64,000 nt of DNA from Flavobacterium sp. N2820 (GTDB taxonomy: Bacteria > Bacteroidota > Bacteroidia > Flavobacteriales > Flavobacteriaceae): the NCBI RefSeq assembly GCF_025947285.1, contig NZ_CP110008.1:1689001-1753000 (forward strand), written 5' to 3'. Below the pieces are notes generated by a model. It was given only the letters and a program-made list of their open reading frames with translations, was not told where the DNA came from and made no database searches. A program made the translations under genes and the position numbers. This document shows, one piece after another, positions 17,302-24,972 of the stretch. How positions within the stretch are numbered: position 1 is the first letter of the stretch; every line of letters begins with the position of its first letter.

Positions 17302-18441
17302 CTAAATTAATTCTCCTTTTAGCAACTTACTTATTTCAGTTTCAAACATATTGGTTGTGAATTGTTGAGACCACGATTGTCCTTCCGAAACCATTTTTTG
17401 ACACAGCACTTGATTATTTATAACTTCTGTAATTTGGTTAGCATCTTCGCATAATTTTTCACGTAAAATAATACCTCTACTTCCATTTCCCATCATATAA
17501 GTAACACAAGAAACAGGCGAAGCTATTGGAACACAACCCCAAAACATCGCTTCAGCAATTACTTTTGGCCATCCTTCACTTTTAGAGGGTAAAATAAGAA
17601 AATGACTTGTTTGGTAGGCTTCTAAAATCGTTTCTTTAGGTTGGTTTCCTTTTAGTTTAATTAATTCACTCAAATTATTTTGAGATATATAGTGTTCTAT
17701 TTCTGTTCTTAAAACACCTTCACCATATAAATCAAAGATAACTTTTTCTCCTTTTTTACACAACTCTTCTACAAGTTGAACCGCATACAAAGGTTGTTTC
17801 CCTTTAGACAATGTACCTACAAAAAGAAAACGATAAGGTGCTGTAAATTTTGAACGTTGAATATTATATTTTGAATGTTGAACGTCTATTTCATCATAGG
17901 TAGCAGTAAAAAAAGGCTTTATATTTTTTGTTTGATTTTCCCAATCACCATATACCAAGACTTGCATGTTCTTAGTTAAGAATGTATTGCTTAAAATCCA
18001 ACGTTGTAATTTGTAGGTAAGAGGCTGTTTTGCTTTTGGATCCCAATTGCCAGCATATTTAGCTGTTTTTATTTTTTTAGGAAAAAGTATTTGAACAATT
18101 AATGCCAATAATGATATGTTTCCTGGACAACGCAAGTGAATATGGTCCGCTTTTTTCATCGCTTTAAATATTCGATATAAATCGATTAAAGCCTTTGGAA
18201 TTGCTTGTAAAATATTAGAAAAAGAAGTAATATCAAATTCTTCCAACTCGATAGTTGGAGCTATTTCAAAAGAAATTGGAGCTATTAATAACTTTTTATC
18301 TTCATTCCAAATAGGACAACAAAACTGAATTGAATTAGTATGTTTGGCCCATAATTGCATTTCCTTTTCGTAAGGCGCATAAAGTTGGTTTTTTCCGTCT
18401 TTTTGAACTATGGGTGCTGAAGAAATTACAACTAACTTCAT
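17302..18441 (-). CDS. Glycosyltransferase family 4 with a repeat-derived linker
   Basis: A 379-residue enzyme when started at the ATG at 18441 (MKLVVISSAPIVQKDGKN); the frame is open to 18495. The N-terminal region has YAPYEKEMQLWAKH, typical of this GT4 subfamily. The C-terminal domain begins APYRFLFVGTLSKGKQPLYAVQLVEEL and contains LPSKSEGWPKVIAEAMFWGCVPIA. Between the two domains, residues encoded at 17848-17882 (VQHSKYN then IQRSKF) come from a strict 7-bp DNA array, so the linker appears to derive from a repeat. The array keeps the frame open. Confidence 0.9.
   Translation of the reverse strand: MKLVVISSAPIVQKDGKNQLYAPYEKEMQLWAKHTNSIQFCCPIWNEDKKLLIAPISFEIAPTIELEEFDITSFSNILQAIPKALIDLYRIFKAMKKADHIHLRCPGNISLLALIVQILFPKKIKTAKYAGNWDPKAKQPLTYKLQRWILSNTFLTKNMQVLVYGDWENQTKNIKPFFTATYDEIDVQHSKYNIQRSKFTAPYRFLFVGTLSKGKQPLYAVQLVEELCKKGEKVIFDLYGEGVLRTEIEHYISQNNLSELIKLKGNQPKETILEAYQTSHFLILPSKSEGWPKVIAEAMFWGCVPIASPVSCVTYMMGNGSRGIILREKLCEDANQITEVINNQVLCQKMVSEGQSWSQQFTTNMFETEISKLLKGELI
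17848..17882 (-). repeat. Heptad array TTCAA-NN (5 x 7 bp) inside a coding region
   Basis: On the minus strand five exactly phased units are visible: TTCAACA, TTCAAAA, TATAATA, TTCAACG, TTCAAAA. The array lies inside the glycosyltransferase gene at the junction of its two Rossmann-like domains and is translated into a degenerate 7-residue duplication. It has the same design as the intergenic arrays at 11059 and 12294. Confidence 0.7.
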
Positions 18442-18442
18442 T

Positions 18443-18994
18443 TTAAATGTAGCCCTCCGAACTTTTTTCTGATACTTTAATAGCTGGAACACCAAGCATC
18501 ACACTGTTGTAAGCGACATTACTATTTACTAATGAACAAGCAGCTATCAAAACATTGTCTTCCACGACAATATTTCCAGCCACAACAGCATTTGCACCAA
18601 TATAAACATTGTTCCCAATTTTTGGAACACCTCTTTTTTCACCATGCCCAGAAACACCAATTGTTACTCCTTGCGAAATATTACAATTGTTTCCAATAAC
18701 TGTCTTTGCATTTAGAATAATTCCTCCAAAATGTCCTATATAAAAAGAATGTCCAATTTGTGCAGAAGCGGGTATCGAAATTCCTGTTAGCACTTCAATT
18801 GCTTTTTGCCAAAACAAACACAAAATTCGCAATACTTGTTTTACAATTGGAACAGGTGTTTTATATACAGCATGTGCAATTCGGTACTGAAAAACAGCCC
18901 AAAATCCTTGCGTTAAAAATATAATTGTAACAAAATTACCACCATATTTTTTATATTTTTTATAATCCAAAAATACAAGATTCCAACAGCCCAT
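18443..18994 (-). CDS. Serine acetyltransferase-like hexapeptide O-acetyltransferase
   Basis: A 183-residue left-handed beta-helix acyltransferase. An N-terminal helical part (FWAVFQYRIAHAVYKTP) is followed by hexapeptide repeats: ISIPASAQIGHSFYIGHFGGIILNAKTVIGNNCNISQGVTIG, then GVPKIGNNVYIGANAVVAGNIVVEDNVLI. In cysteine synthesis this fold acetylates serine, but here, as the first gene before a run of glycosyltransferases, acetylation of a polysaccharide sugar is more likely. It ends just ahead of the next gene's start at 18441. Confidence 0.85.
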   Translation of the reverse strand: MGCWNLVFLDYKKYKKYGGNFVTIIFLTQGFWAVFQYRIAHAVYKTPVPIVKQVLRILCLFWQKAIEVLTGISIPASAQIGHSFYIGHFGGIILNAKTVIGNNCNISQGVTIGVSGHGEKRGVPKIGNNVYIGANAVVAGNIVVEDNVLIAACSLVNSNVAYNSVMLGVPAIKVSEKSSEGYI

Positions 18995-19046
18995 TTACTT
19001 TTATTCATTTTAAAAAGTAAATATACAATTTACACCTATAAATGTC

Positions 19047-19253
19047 TTATTTTCTCTTGTAAAATTCTTTTAATTCTAAAATCACATCATTTACTTCTAA
19101 GCCTTGGTCTCTACAAAACTCTTTTACTGTAATTTTTTGATGCTTTTCTTTATGATTTTTTCTTTTAATTACCCTTACAACTCTTCTTGCATAGCTCGAG
19201 CTTACTCTTAAAATAACTTCGACATCTTTTGGCTTAATGATTAATCGTGACAT
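19047..19253 (-). CDS. Small helix-turn-helix-like protein (68 aa)
   Basis: The ATG at 19253 gives 68 residues, MSRLIIKPKDVEVILRVSS and on; the frame is open to 19316 but the extension is low-complexity. KPKDVEVILRVSSSYARRVVRVIKRK looks like a helix-turn-helix with a basic recognition helix, followed by ITVKEFCRDQGLEVNDVI. Such small DNA-binding proteins occur in Bacteroidota, often near variable or mobile genes. A TACATTTG -7 element (minus, 19381-19388) lies about 128 bp upstream. It may be the last gene of a small island that splits the glycan operon. Role inferred only. Confidence 0.6.
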   Translation of the reverse strand: MSRLIIKPKDVEVILRVSSSYARRVVRVIKRKNHKEKHQKITVKEFCRDQGLEVNDVILELKEFYKRK

Positions 19254-19598
19254 AATTTTTGTATTTATAATTACTATTTTTTTACTTATTTGAATCCCTT
19301 TCAAATTATTTTTCAAAATAAAAACATGTTCAAAATAAAATGTGTTACGTGAAAACTTACATTATTAAAATTTCATGAAACAAATGTAAAATCAACACTT
19401 TAAAAAAAATAGGACAGTTCAATTTGAGATGTTTGATACTAATTTACTTCTAATCATCTTTACTAAAAAAAACCATACTATTTTTAATATGTTTATAATT
19501 TTATTTGGAAAATTACTCTAATTTACATCTGTGGCGATATGTTGTAAAATGTGGTGATCTGTAAATTTTGGGTTTGCGGATTTGCCTCAAAAAAGCAA

Positions 19599-19628
19599 AA
19601 AGTTATCATTTTTGTTGTTGATAACTTT
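19599..19628 (-). terminator. Perfect 10-bp hairpin, terminator-like on the minus strand
   Basis: AAAGTTATCA (19599-19608) pairs perfectly with TGATAACTTT (19619-19628) across a 10-nt loop. On the minus strand it is followed by TTGCTTTTTTG, so it could end a leftward transcript. No leftward gene is seen to its right inside the island, so its purpose is unclear. Confidence 0.45.
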
Positions 19629-19697
19629 AAGCATTACATCCTATTTCCAGAAAAAAAGTCTTGTTTAATTTTTGACTTTGGTTTAACGCATTTCTAC

Positions 19698-19730
19698 GGG
19701 ATATGTATGGGGTATGTATGGGATAAGTAC
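19698..19730 (+). repeat. 11-bp tandem repeat (3 copies)
   Basis: Three adjacent 11-bp units: GGGATATGTAT, GGGGTATGTAT, GGGATAAGTAC. Units 1 and 2 differ at one position, unit 3 at two from unit 1. The G-rich runs stand out strongly from the AT-rich surroundings. Confidence 0.65.
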
Positions 19731-19759
19731 GGCAAATGGATGTTGAGTCATATAAAACG

Positions 19760-19819
19760 AATTCGCAAAAGCGAAACACAGATGTTGACATCTTTTTTTG
19801 CATTAGAAAGTTGCGAATT
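19760..19819 (+). other. Nested inverted repeats with a T tract
   Basis: AATTCGCAA (19760-19768) and TTGCGAATT (19811-19819) are perfect inverted copies. Inside them lies a smaller stem AGATG/CATCT (19780-19784 and 19789-19793) followed by seven T. The inner part looks like a weak rightward terminator; the outer stem may fold over it. It could be the 3' end of a small RNA. Confidence 0.4.
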
Positions 19820-20032
19820 GTTTTAACAGTATTACTTCCTTTTTTTTGAAATAGTTTGTGCGAAAATAGATTTACAAAGAATTGGCTCTTTAAATTGGGA
19901 TACTGGTAAAAATTAATGCTTTTATCTGCTTTGCTTTATTATTACACTCTTTGCTTTTTATGATTAAAATGGTGGTACTCTTGAACTAAAATGGAACAAA
20001 ACGCTTCTATTGAGTACTTACGGAACGTTCTA

Positions 20033-20064
20033 TTTGTTTGCTAATCAAGACAGTTATAGTTTTG
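20033..20064 (+). promoter_or_regulatory. Promoter of the orphan 249-aa gene
   Basis: TAGTTTTG (20057-20064) matches TAnnTTTG. Two TTTG boxes at 20033-20036 and 20037-20040 give spacers of 20 and 16 bp. Transcription would start near 20071, leaving a leader of about 56 nt before the ATG at 20127. Confidence 0.6.
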
Positions 20065-20126
20065 AAATCGAAATCAAGGCGCCTGATTCAAATAGTATAT
20101 TTTTTAATCATTAAATTACAGAAATT

Positions 20127-20876
20127 ATGGCAAAGCAAAAGTCTTTCCTAAAAGTAGCGGGAACGCTAGATGGTCTAACATTTTATAAGAGTGTAGACGG
20201 GCACTTAGTGCGCACCAAAGGTGGTGTTTCAAAAAGTAGAATTATGAATGATCCTGCTTACATCAGAACACGAGAAAATATTGCAGAATTTGGCAATACA
20301 GCTCAGTCGGGTAAATTATTACGCAATGCCATTGGTACAATGCTTAATCGAGCTAAAGACCCGCGTATGAGTAGTCGGATGATGGGGGTTTTGAGTAAAG
20401 TTAGACAATTAGATGCTAGTTCTTCACGAGGGGAACGCGTTGTTAGTGAGGGAATTTCAACCTCCAGTGGCAAGCAATTATTAAAGGGATTTGATTTCAA
20501 CAATCGAGCGGCTTTGCAAGCTGTGTTCCATGCTCCTTTTAATTTGGACACTGCTACAGGAGTTATCACCATTGCAGATTTTGTTCCATTAGACCAGTTA
20601 CAAATTCCAGAAGGAGCTAGTCATGTTTCTTTCCGCAGTGCATTTATCAATTTAGATTTTACAAACGGGACATTTGACACACAGTACAGCCCAATTGTTA
20701 ATAGAGTGTTGGACATGAATTCAACTACTATTACGTTAACTCCTGTAGCGATACCTTCAGGATCAGGAACTCAATTGCATTTGCTTTTGATTGAATTTTT
20801 CCAAGAAGTTAATGGACTACAGTATCCTTTACGTAATGGTGCGTTTAATGTTTTAAACTTGATTGATATTGTTTGA
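20127..20876 (+). CDS. Orphan 249-aa protein of a Bacteroidota-specific family (possibly DUF6266)
   Basis: A 249-residue protein with no signal peptide or membrane helix. The N-terminus, KVAGTLDGLTFYKSVDGH then VRTKGGVSKSRI, and the basic central region (ENIAEFGNTAQSGKLLRNAI, DPRMSSRMMGVLSKV) resemble a family of uncharacterised Bacteroidota proteins that I associate, from memory and with limited certainty, with DUF6266. The C-terminal half is rich in beta-strand patterns (SFRSAFINLDFTNGTFD). It has its own promoter and a strong terminator, and it points against the surrounding glycan operon, which suggests an independent cassette. Function unknown. Confidence 0.75.
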   Translation: MAKQKSFLKVAGTLDGLTFYKSVDGHLVRTKGGVSKSRIMNDPAYIRTRENIAEFGNTAQSGKLLRNAIGTMLNRAKDPRMSSRMMGVLSKVRQLDASSSRGERVVSEGISTSSGKQLLKGFDFNNRAALQAVFHAPFNLDTATGVITIADFVPLDQLQIPEGASHVSFRSAFINLDFTNGTFDTQYSPIVNRVLDMNSTTITLTPVAIPSGSGTQLHLLLIEFFQEVNGLQYPLRNGAFNVLNLIDIV

Positions 20877-20895
20877 GTTTAATCCTTTTCATTAA

Positions 20896-20926
20896 AAAGA
20901 GCCTCAACATTTTGTTGAGGCTCTTT
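20896..20926 (+). terminator. Strong intrinsic terminator of the orphan gene
   Basis: A perfect 13-bp stem, AAAGAGCCTCAAC (20896-20908) with GTTGAGGCTCTTT (20914-20926), has a 5-nt loop and is followed by ATTT. It begins 19 bp after the stop codon at 20876. It is nearly symmetrical and may also act on the minus strand. Confidence 0.85.
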
Positions 20927-20936
20927 ATTTAACCGC

Positions 20937-20964
20937 AAGTAAAATATAAAAAGTAATAAGACTA
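20937..20964 (+). repeat. Possible weak heptad array
   Basis: Four 7-bp units can be read: AAGTAAA, ATATAAA, AAGTAAT, AAGACTA. The match is weaker than at the other arrays, and AT-rich DNA could give this by chance. It lies between the orphan gene's terminator and the 3' end of the next glycosyltransferase. Confidence 0.3.
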
Positions 20965-21024
20965 AAAAGTTTATACTTGTATTATTGAATTTTACACCTT
21001 TCTAACCCCTCTCGAAGAGGAAAC

Positions 21025-22170
21025 TTATGTTAAAATTTTAGTATAAAACTTTATATTTTCTTCAACGATGGTCTTAATATCAAATTGTTCTAACACTTTA
21101 ATCCTTGCTTTTTTTCCTAGCTGATGTGCTAAATCTTCATTATCTAGAATTTGAATAACTTTGTTGGCTATATCAGTTGGCTCGTGTGGATTGCACAACA
21201 AACCTGTTTCGTTATGCGTAATTACTTCAGGTCCTGGCCCTAATTTTGTGAATACTACAGCCTTTTCCATTGCCATTGCCTCAGGAGCAACTAAACCTAG
21301 TGTTTCCATGTGTGATGGAAACACACAAACGGCAGCTTTTGCATACGCATTGTGAATTTTTTCATAAGATAAAACTCCATGAAAAATAACATCTTTTGAT
21401 ACATCTCCCAATTGTGGCAATTCGGTCTCTTGCAACATTTTCACATAAGAACTTCCATCCGGAAAAAACCAATCTCTTCCATAAATATTTAAAATGGCAT
21501 TTGGGAATTTTTCTTTTATGAATGGAAAGGCTTGAATTAGCTGACGCACTCCTTTTTTCTCACAAATGGTTCCTGCAAAAGTTATATTATTTTTTTCTAT
21601 TTCACTCTTTTGAGGTTGAAACAACAGACTACTGATTGGGTTAAAAATTACTTCAATTGGTTTATTATGATAACTTAAATAGTTTGCCGTATGGGTTTTT
21701 ACATAGTTTGAAACGGAAATAAAAGCATCGGCTTTTTTAAACGAACGTTTTTCTTGAAAACCTTTCCATTTATTAATTTCTCTGTTTTCAGCTTCAGCAA
21801 AAAAATGATGCCCACCATGCAAACGAATTACATACTTTATATCTTTTATTTTAGGTAAAAATGCGAAAGAGAGTTCAGCACCTTCAATACTATTAATTGG
21901 CTTTTTTTTATGCAAATTTGCAATCGTTGTTGCTATTGCTATTGAATTAAAAAACCAAGCCAACCCCTTTACTTTACTTTTTTTTACCCGAATAATTGTA
22001 ACACCATTCAGCTGTTGTGTTTCATTAATTGCATTATAATTTAAACCCACAACCGAAACCTGTATTCCTTTTTGTGTTAATGCTTCGGCCATGGTTTTTG
22101 TAAAACTACCTAAACCGCCATGCGGGAAGCCTTCTTTAGGGTATTCGCTGGTAAGAAAACAAATGTGCAT
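21025..22170 (-). CDS. Glycosyltransferase family 4
   Basis: A 381-residue GT-B enzyme. The N-terminus MHICFLTSEYPKEGFPHGGLGSF is the glycine-rich loop typical of GT4/GT5-like starch-synthase-type folds. The C-terminal domain has ITFAGTICEKKGVRQLIQAF, AILNIYGRDW and PSHMETLGLVAPEAMAMEKAVVF, including the EAMA segment of the donor site. It has the same orientation as the operon below 19 kb and probably belonged to it before the island at 19.0-20.9 kb separated them. Donor unknown. Confidence 0.9.
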   Translation of the reverse strand: MHICFLTSEYPKEGFPHGGLGSFTKTMAEALTQKGIQVSVVGLNYNAINETQQLNGVTIIRVKKSKVKGLAWFFNSIAIATTIANLHKKKPINSIEGAELSFAFLPKIKDIKYVIRLHGGHHFFAEAENREINKWKGFQEKRSFKKADAFISVSNYVKTHTANYLSYHNKPIEVIFNPISSLLFQPQKSEIEKNNITFAGTICEKKGVRQLIQAFPFIKEKFPNAILNIYGRDWFFPDGSSYVKMLQETELPQLGDVSKDVIFHGVLSYEKIHNAYAKAAVCVFPSHMETLGLVAPEAMAMEKAVVFTKLGPGPEVITHNETGLLCNPHEPTDIANKVIQILDNEDLAHQLGKKARIKVLEQFDIKTIVEENIKFYTKILT

Positions 22171-22172
22171 AG

Positions 22173-22346
22173 CTATAAAATTAAACCCTTATGATTAAAG
22201 TTTTCTGAAGTATTCTTAATGAAATTTAGATTTTGTACGTAGTCCTCAAAATATCTATCTTTCATTTCACGTATATAAGGCGCATAACCATAATAATGAT
22301 TTCCATGCTTAATATGCTGTACGTGTGTAATAATGGCTAATTTCAT
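22173..22346 (-). pseudogene. Remnant of a glycosyltransferase family 4 gene (N-terminus only)
   Basis: The ATG at 22346 opens a 57-codon frame. Its first 28 residues, MKLAIITHVQHIKHGNHY then YGYAPYIREM, match the N-terminal pattern of GT4 enzymes such as the one at 17302-18441 (MKLVVISSAPIVQKDGKNQ and YAPYEKEM). After REM the similarity stops and the frame ends within 29 codons. The remaining roughly 300 residues are absent. It sits directly upstream of an intact glycosyltransferase. The fragment is probably left from a deletion. Confidence 0.6.
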
Positions 22347-22415
22347 GAGTATAGATAATGACACAAAATTAACACATTTAATAAAAAGCAGGGAATTAAA
22401 AAATACAAAATCACA

Positions 22416-22808
22416 TTAGGCTTTTAAACTTTGTATGAATTCCATGGTAATGGGTTTACTGGTAAAAAAAATGTTTTCGTTTTCTTTAGCTTTGTGAATA
22501 TAAAAATCATCAACTGTGGTAGACAACACACAAATTTTAGTAAAACTTTTTACAGTATCTGAAAGTGTATTAAACTTTTCAATAAATTCAAATCCATCTA
22601 AAATAGGCATATAAATATCTAGAAAAATTAATTTTGGTAATTTTTCTAGATCATCTTGATACTCTTCAAGGTATTGAATAGCGGTTAATGATGAATTAAA
22701 TTCCATAATTTCTATGGAATCATCGTGACTCATTATTAATTTTGAAGTGATGTAACAATCGAATTCATTGTCATCAACTATCATTATTTTTTTTATGTTC
22801 TGTAACAT
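22416..22808 (-). CDS. Single-domain response regulator (receiver only)
   Basis: A 130-residue CheY-like receiver. The acidic pair is D12-D13 (MIVDDNEFDCY), the phosphoacceptor D64 (LIFLDIYMPILDGFEF), the switch Thr/Ser lies in CVLSTT, and the Lys is K118 (FTSKPI). All active-site residues are present. There is no output domain, so it must act by protein contact or phosphotransfer. It is 20 bp from the frameshifted LytTR gene and downstream of a GAF histidine kinase, which is its likely partner. Confidence 0.93.
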   Translation of the reverse strand: MLQNIKKIMIVDDNEFDCYITSKLIMSHDDSIEIMEFNSSLTAIQYLEEYQDDLEKLPKLIFLDIYMPILDGFEFIEKFNTLSDTVKSFTKICVLSTTVDDFYIHKAKENENIFFTSKPITMEFIQSLKA

Positions 22809-22828
22809 AGGATCATTAGGGGTATTAA

Positions 22829-23585
22829 TTACAATTTAATAAATTTGATAAACTCTTCTTGTCTGCGTTTAGCAATAGGCAAAGCAACACCATTTGTAAA
22901 CTCACAATAGAGTCCGTCTTTTTTAGAAATTTTTACTATATGCTTGATATTTACTACATAAGAATGATGAATTCTAAAAAAATAAGTATGCGTTAACACA
23001 CTATTATATTCACCAAGGTTCTTACTCGATAATATTTTGGTACCATTATTCAATACAAATTCGGTATATTTTCCATCGGCTCTACAATATACGATATCAT
23101 CTACTTTTATCAATTCGATTTTATCAGCTGATGATATTGCTAAATAACCATTGTTTTGTTGGTTTAAATTAATCGATTGAATTTGGTTTAATTTTTGATC
23201 CTGAAAACTAATTTCCATTTCAATAGTTTTAATCACTTTGTAGATGGAAATAATTAAATCATTAAAATCCAGTGGCTTTCTTAAAAAATCAACAGCATTA
23301 TGGCGATAAGCCGTAAAGGCATCGCGCTCGTCTTTTGAAATAAAAATAAACTTAGGAATATTAAAATCCAATTCTTTAATTAAATTAAAATGAGCCATAT
23401 TGTCCTCTGTTGGATTTAAAAAAAACCAGCTCGGGACGCATTTCTTGTAACAAAGGAATACTTTCTTGAAGTGAATTTGAATACCCACTAAAAAAAATAA
23501 TTACAGCATTTTCATCACTAAATCGCTTAATTTGCTGTATTGTTTCTAAATCGTTATCTATGAGTAGGGCCTTGATTAACTTCAT
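22829..23585 (-). pseudogene. LytTR-family response regulator, interrupted by a frameshift
   Basis: Two overlapping minus-strand frames make one regulator. 23585 to about 23426 encodes the receiver start (MKLIKALLIDNDLETIQQIK to EMRPELVF). The other frame continues NPTEDNMAHFNLIKELDFN, LRKPLDF and a full LytTR DNA-binding domain (about 150-251, IVYCRADGKYTEFVLNNGTK and FRIHHSYVVNIKHI). The switch lies at a run of eight A (23418-23425; T on the coding strand); seven would restore a 251-residue protein. The residue in the phosphoacceptor position is Asn (LVFLNPTED) rather than Asp, so the receiver probably cannot be phosphorylated. It could be a sequencing error. Confidence 0.8.
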
Positions 23586-23659
23586 TGTTGCGTATTGCGA
23601 TTGTAAAATATTTTGCTCAAATAAAGCATAAATGTAATAAAAAAACTATTACAACGTAT

Positions 23660-24853
23660 TTATTTTGGAATCGAAAACACAAAGACAGATCCTTCATCGG
23701 GAGTTGAGCGCACTGTAATGGTTCCATTTATACTTTCAATCATCTTCATAACGGCTGCCAAACCTAATCCACTTCCAGGATAAGCAGCTTGAGTGTGTAA
23801 ACGTTTAAATGGCTTAAAAATCAATTCTAAGAATTCGGTTTCAATACCAATACCATTATCAATTACTTCAAAAACATGTGCTTGAGGCTCCTCTTGATAA
23901 TTAACAGTAATTACTGCTGCATGACCTTCTTTTTGATATTTTAAAGCATTGTCTATAAGATTATTAAAAATCATATGGATAGCCACTTTTGATGTAGAAA
24001 GCACTGGTAAATTATGTTTTACAAGCTGTGGTGAAGTAGAATGATATTCGCCCCGTAAGCCTTCAAAAATAGTAGAAACAAGTAAATCAATGTTTACAGA
24101 GACATTATCCTCCACTTTTTTGTTGGATTTAGCATAATCAAGTAAATCCACAATCAATCGATCCAATCGTTTTACACTATCAAAAATAATTTTAAAATAA
24201 TTTTTATTTTTTTCATCAGCGGTTGTACTTCGGGCTTCAATCAACTGTAAAAAAGAGGTAATGGCTCGCAATGGCGATCTTAAATCATGTGCAGCTGTAT
24301 AAGCAAAAGACTCCATTTCTTCTGCATATTTGGATAATTTACCATGATAAACCGTGAGTTCTTCATTTCTTTTTCGCAATTCTAAAATATAGATAATTTG
24401 CTTGGCTAATTTTTTAAGAGTTTGTTTTTGCTCTTCATTGATTTCTTGAACTTTATTACTGCTCACTACACAAAGCATTCCAAATACGATACCCGTGTTA
24501 GATGCTAAAGGAACACCATAATAACTCACTAAATTAGGCGCTTCACTTACCAAAGGACTTTCTTTAAATCGGTCATCCATTCGCAAATCGGGAACCTCAA
24601 ATATTTCTTCTTTAGAAAGTATTGCTTGATAACAAACAGAATGTTCAATTGGGGTTTCAGTAAAGTCTATCCCTATTTTAGACTTAAAAAATTGTCGAGT
24701 ACCATCAACCAAACTAATCGTTGCGATAGGCATATGACAAATAGAGGAAGCAATTAGAGTAATGTCATCAAAAATTTCCTCGGGCAATGTATCTAAAACA
24801 TTATATTCTTTTAAAGCTTTTATTCGGTTTTCTTCTTCAATTTGGGAAATCAT
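23660..24853 (-). CDS. GAF-domain sensor histidine kinase
   Basis: A 397-residue soluble kinase. A GAF domain fills about residues 20-165 (ITLIASSICHMPIATISLVDGTRQFFKSKIG, VSYYGVPLASNTGIVFGMLCV). The DHp H-box is ESFAYTAAHDLRSPLRAITSF near residue 190. The ATPase domain has N-box IFNNLIDNALKYQKEG, G1 DNGIGIE, F-box FKPFKRLH and G2 GSGLGLAAV. It lacks membrane segments and probably senses a cytoplasmic signal or partner. It heads a minus-strand cluster with the LytTR regulator and a lone receiver. Confidence 0.92.
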   Translation of the reverse strand: MISQIEEENRIKALKEYNVLDTLPEEIFDDITLIASSICHMPIATISLVDGTRQFFKSKIGIDFTETPIEHSVCYQAILSKEEIFEVPDLRMDDRFKESPLVSEAPNLVSYYGVPLASNTGIVFGMLCVVSSNKVQEINEEQKQTLKKLAKQIIYILELRKRNEELTVYHGKLSKYAEEMESFAYTAAHDLRSPLRAITSFLQLIEARSTTADEKNKNYFKIIFDSVKRLDRLIVDLLDYAKSNKKVEDNVSVNIDLLVSTIFEGLRGEYHSTSPQLVKHNLPVLSTSKVAIHMIFNNLIDNALKYQKEGHAAVITVNYQEEPQAHVFEVIDNGIGIETEFLELIFKPFKRLHTQAAYPGSGLGLAAVMKMIESINGTITVRSTPDEGSVFVFSIPK

Positions 24854-24972
24854 TTTTTTTAAATTAAATTATAAATAAGCAGTTTTGAAGAAAAATGACT
24901 CTAAAACTACTTATTTTATAAAATTAAGTAAATTAATCTAAAATAACTACGAAAATGTACTTAAAAAAGCGA

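Larger units (their letters stand above)
19254..20126. other. Long spacer with structured, probably non-coding DNA
   Basis: About 870 bp without a convincing gene. It holds a minus-strand -7 element (19381-19388), a perfect 10-bp hairpin (19599-19628), an 11-bp tandem repeat (19698-19730), a nested hairpin with a T run (19760-19819) and the promoter of the 20127 gene (20033-20064). A 91-codon open frame at 19551-19826 has no homology that I recognise, and its sequence is dominated by these repeats. The stretch could encode a small RNA or be the remnant of an insertion. Confidence 0.5.

Noticed and set aside
18443..18994. Serine acetyltransferase of cysteine synthesis (cysE)
   Set aside because: The fold fits, but its position at the head of a glycosyltransferase run favours polysaccharide acetylation; no gene symbol assigned.
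19551..19826. 91-codon open frame in the island spacer
   Set aside because: It runs through the 11-bp tandem repeat and hairpins, has no recognisable motif and no well-placed promoter; more likely non-coding.
19047..20926. Insertion sequence or transposon
   Set aside because: No transposase, terminal inverted repeat or target-site duplication could be seen at the edges.
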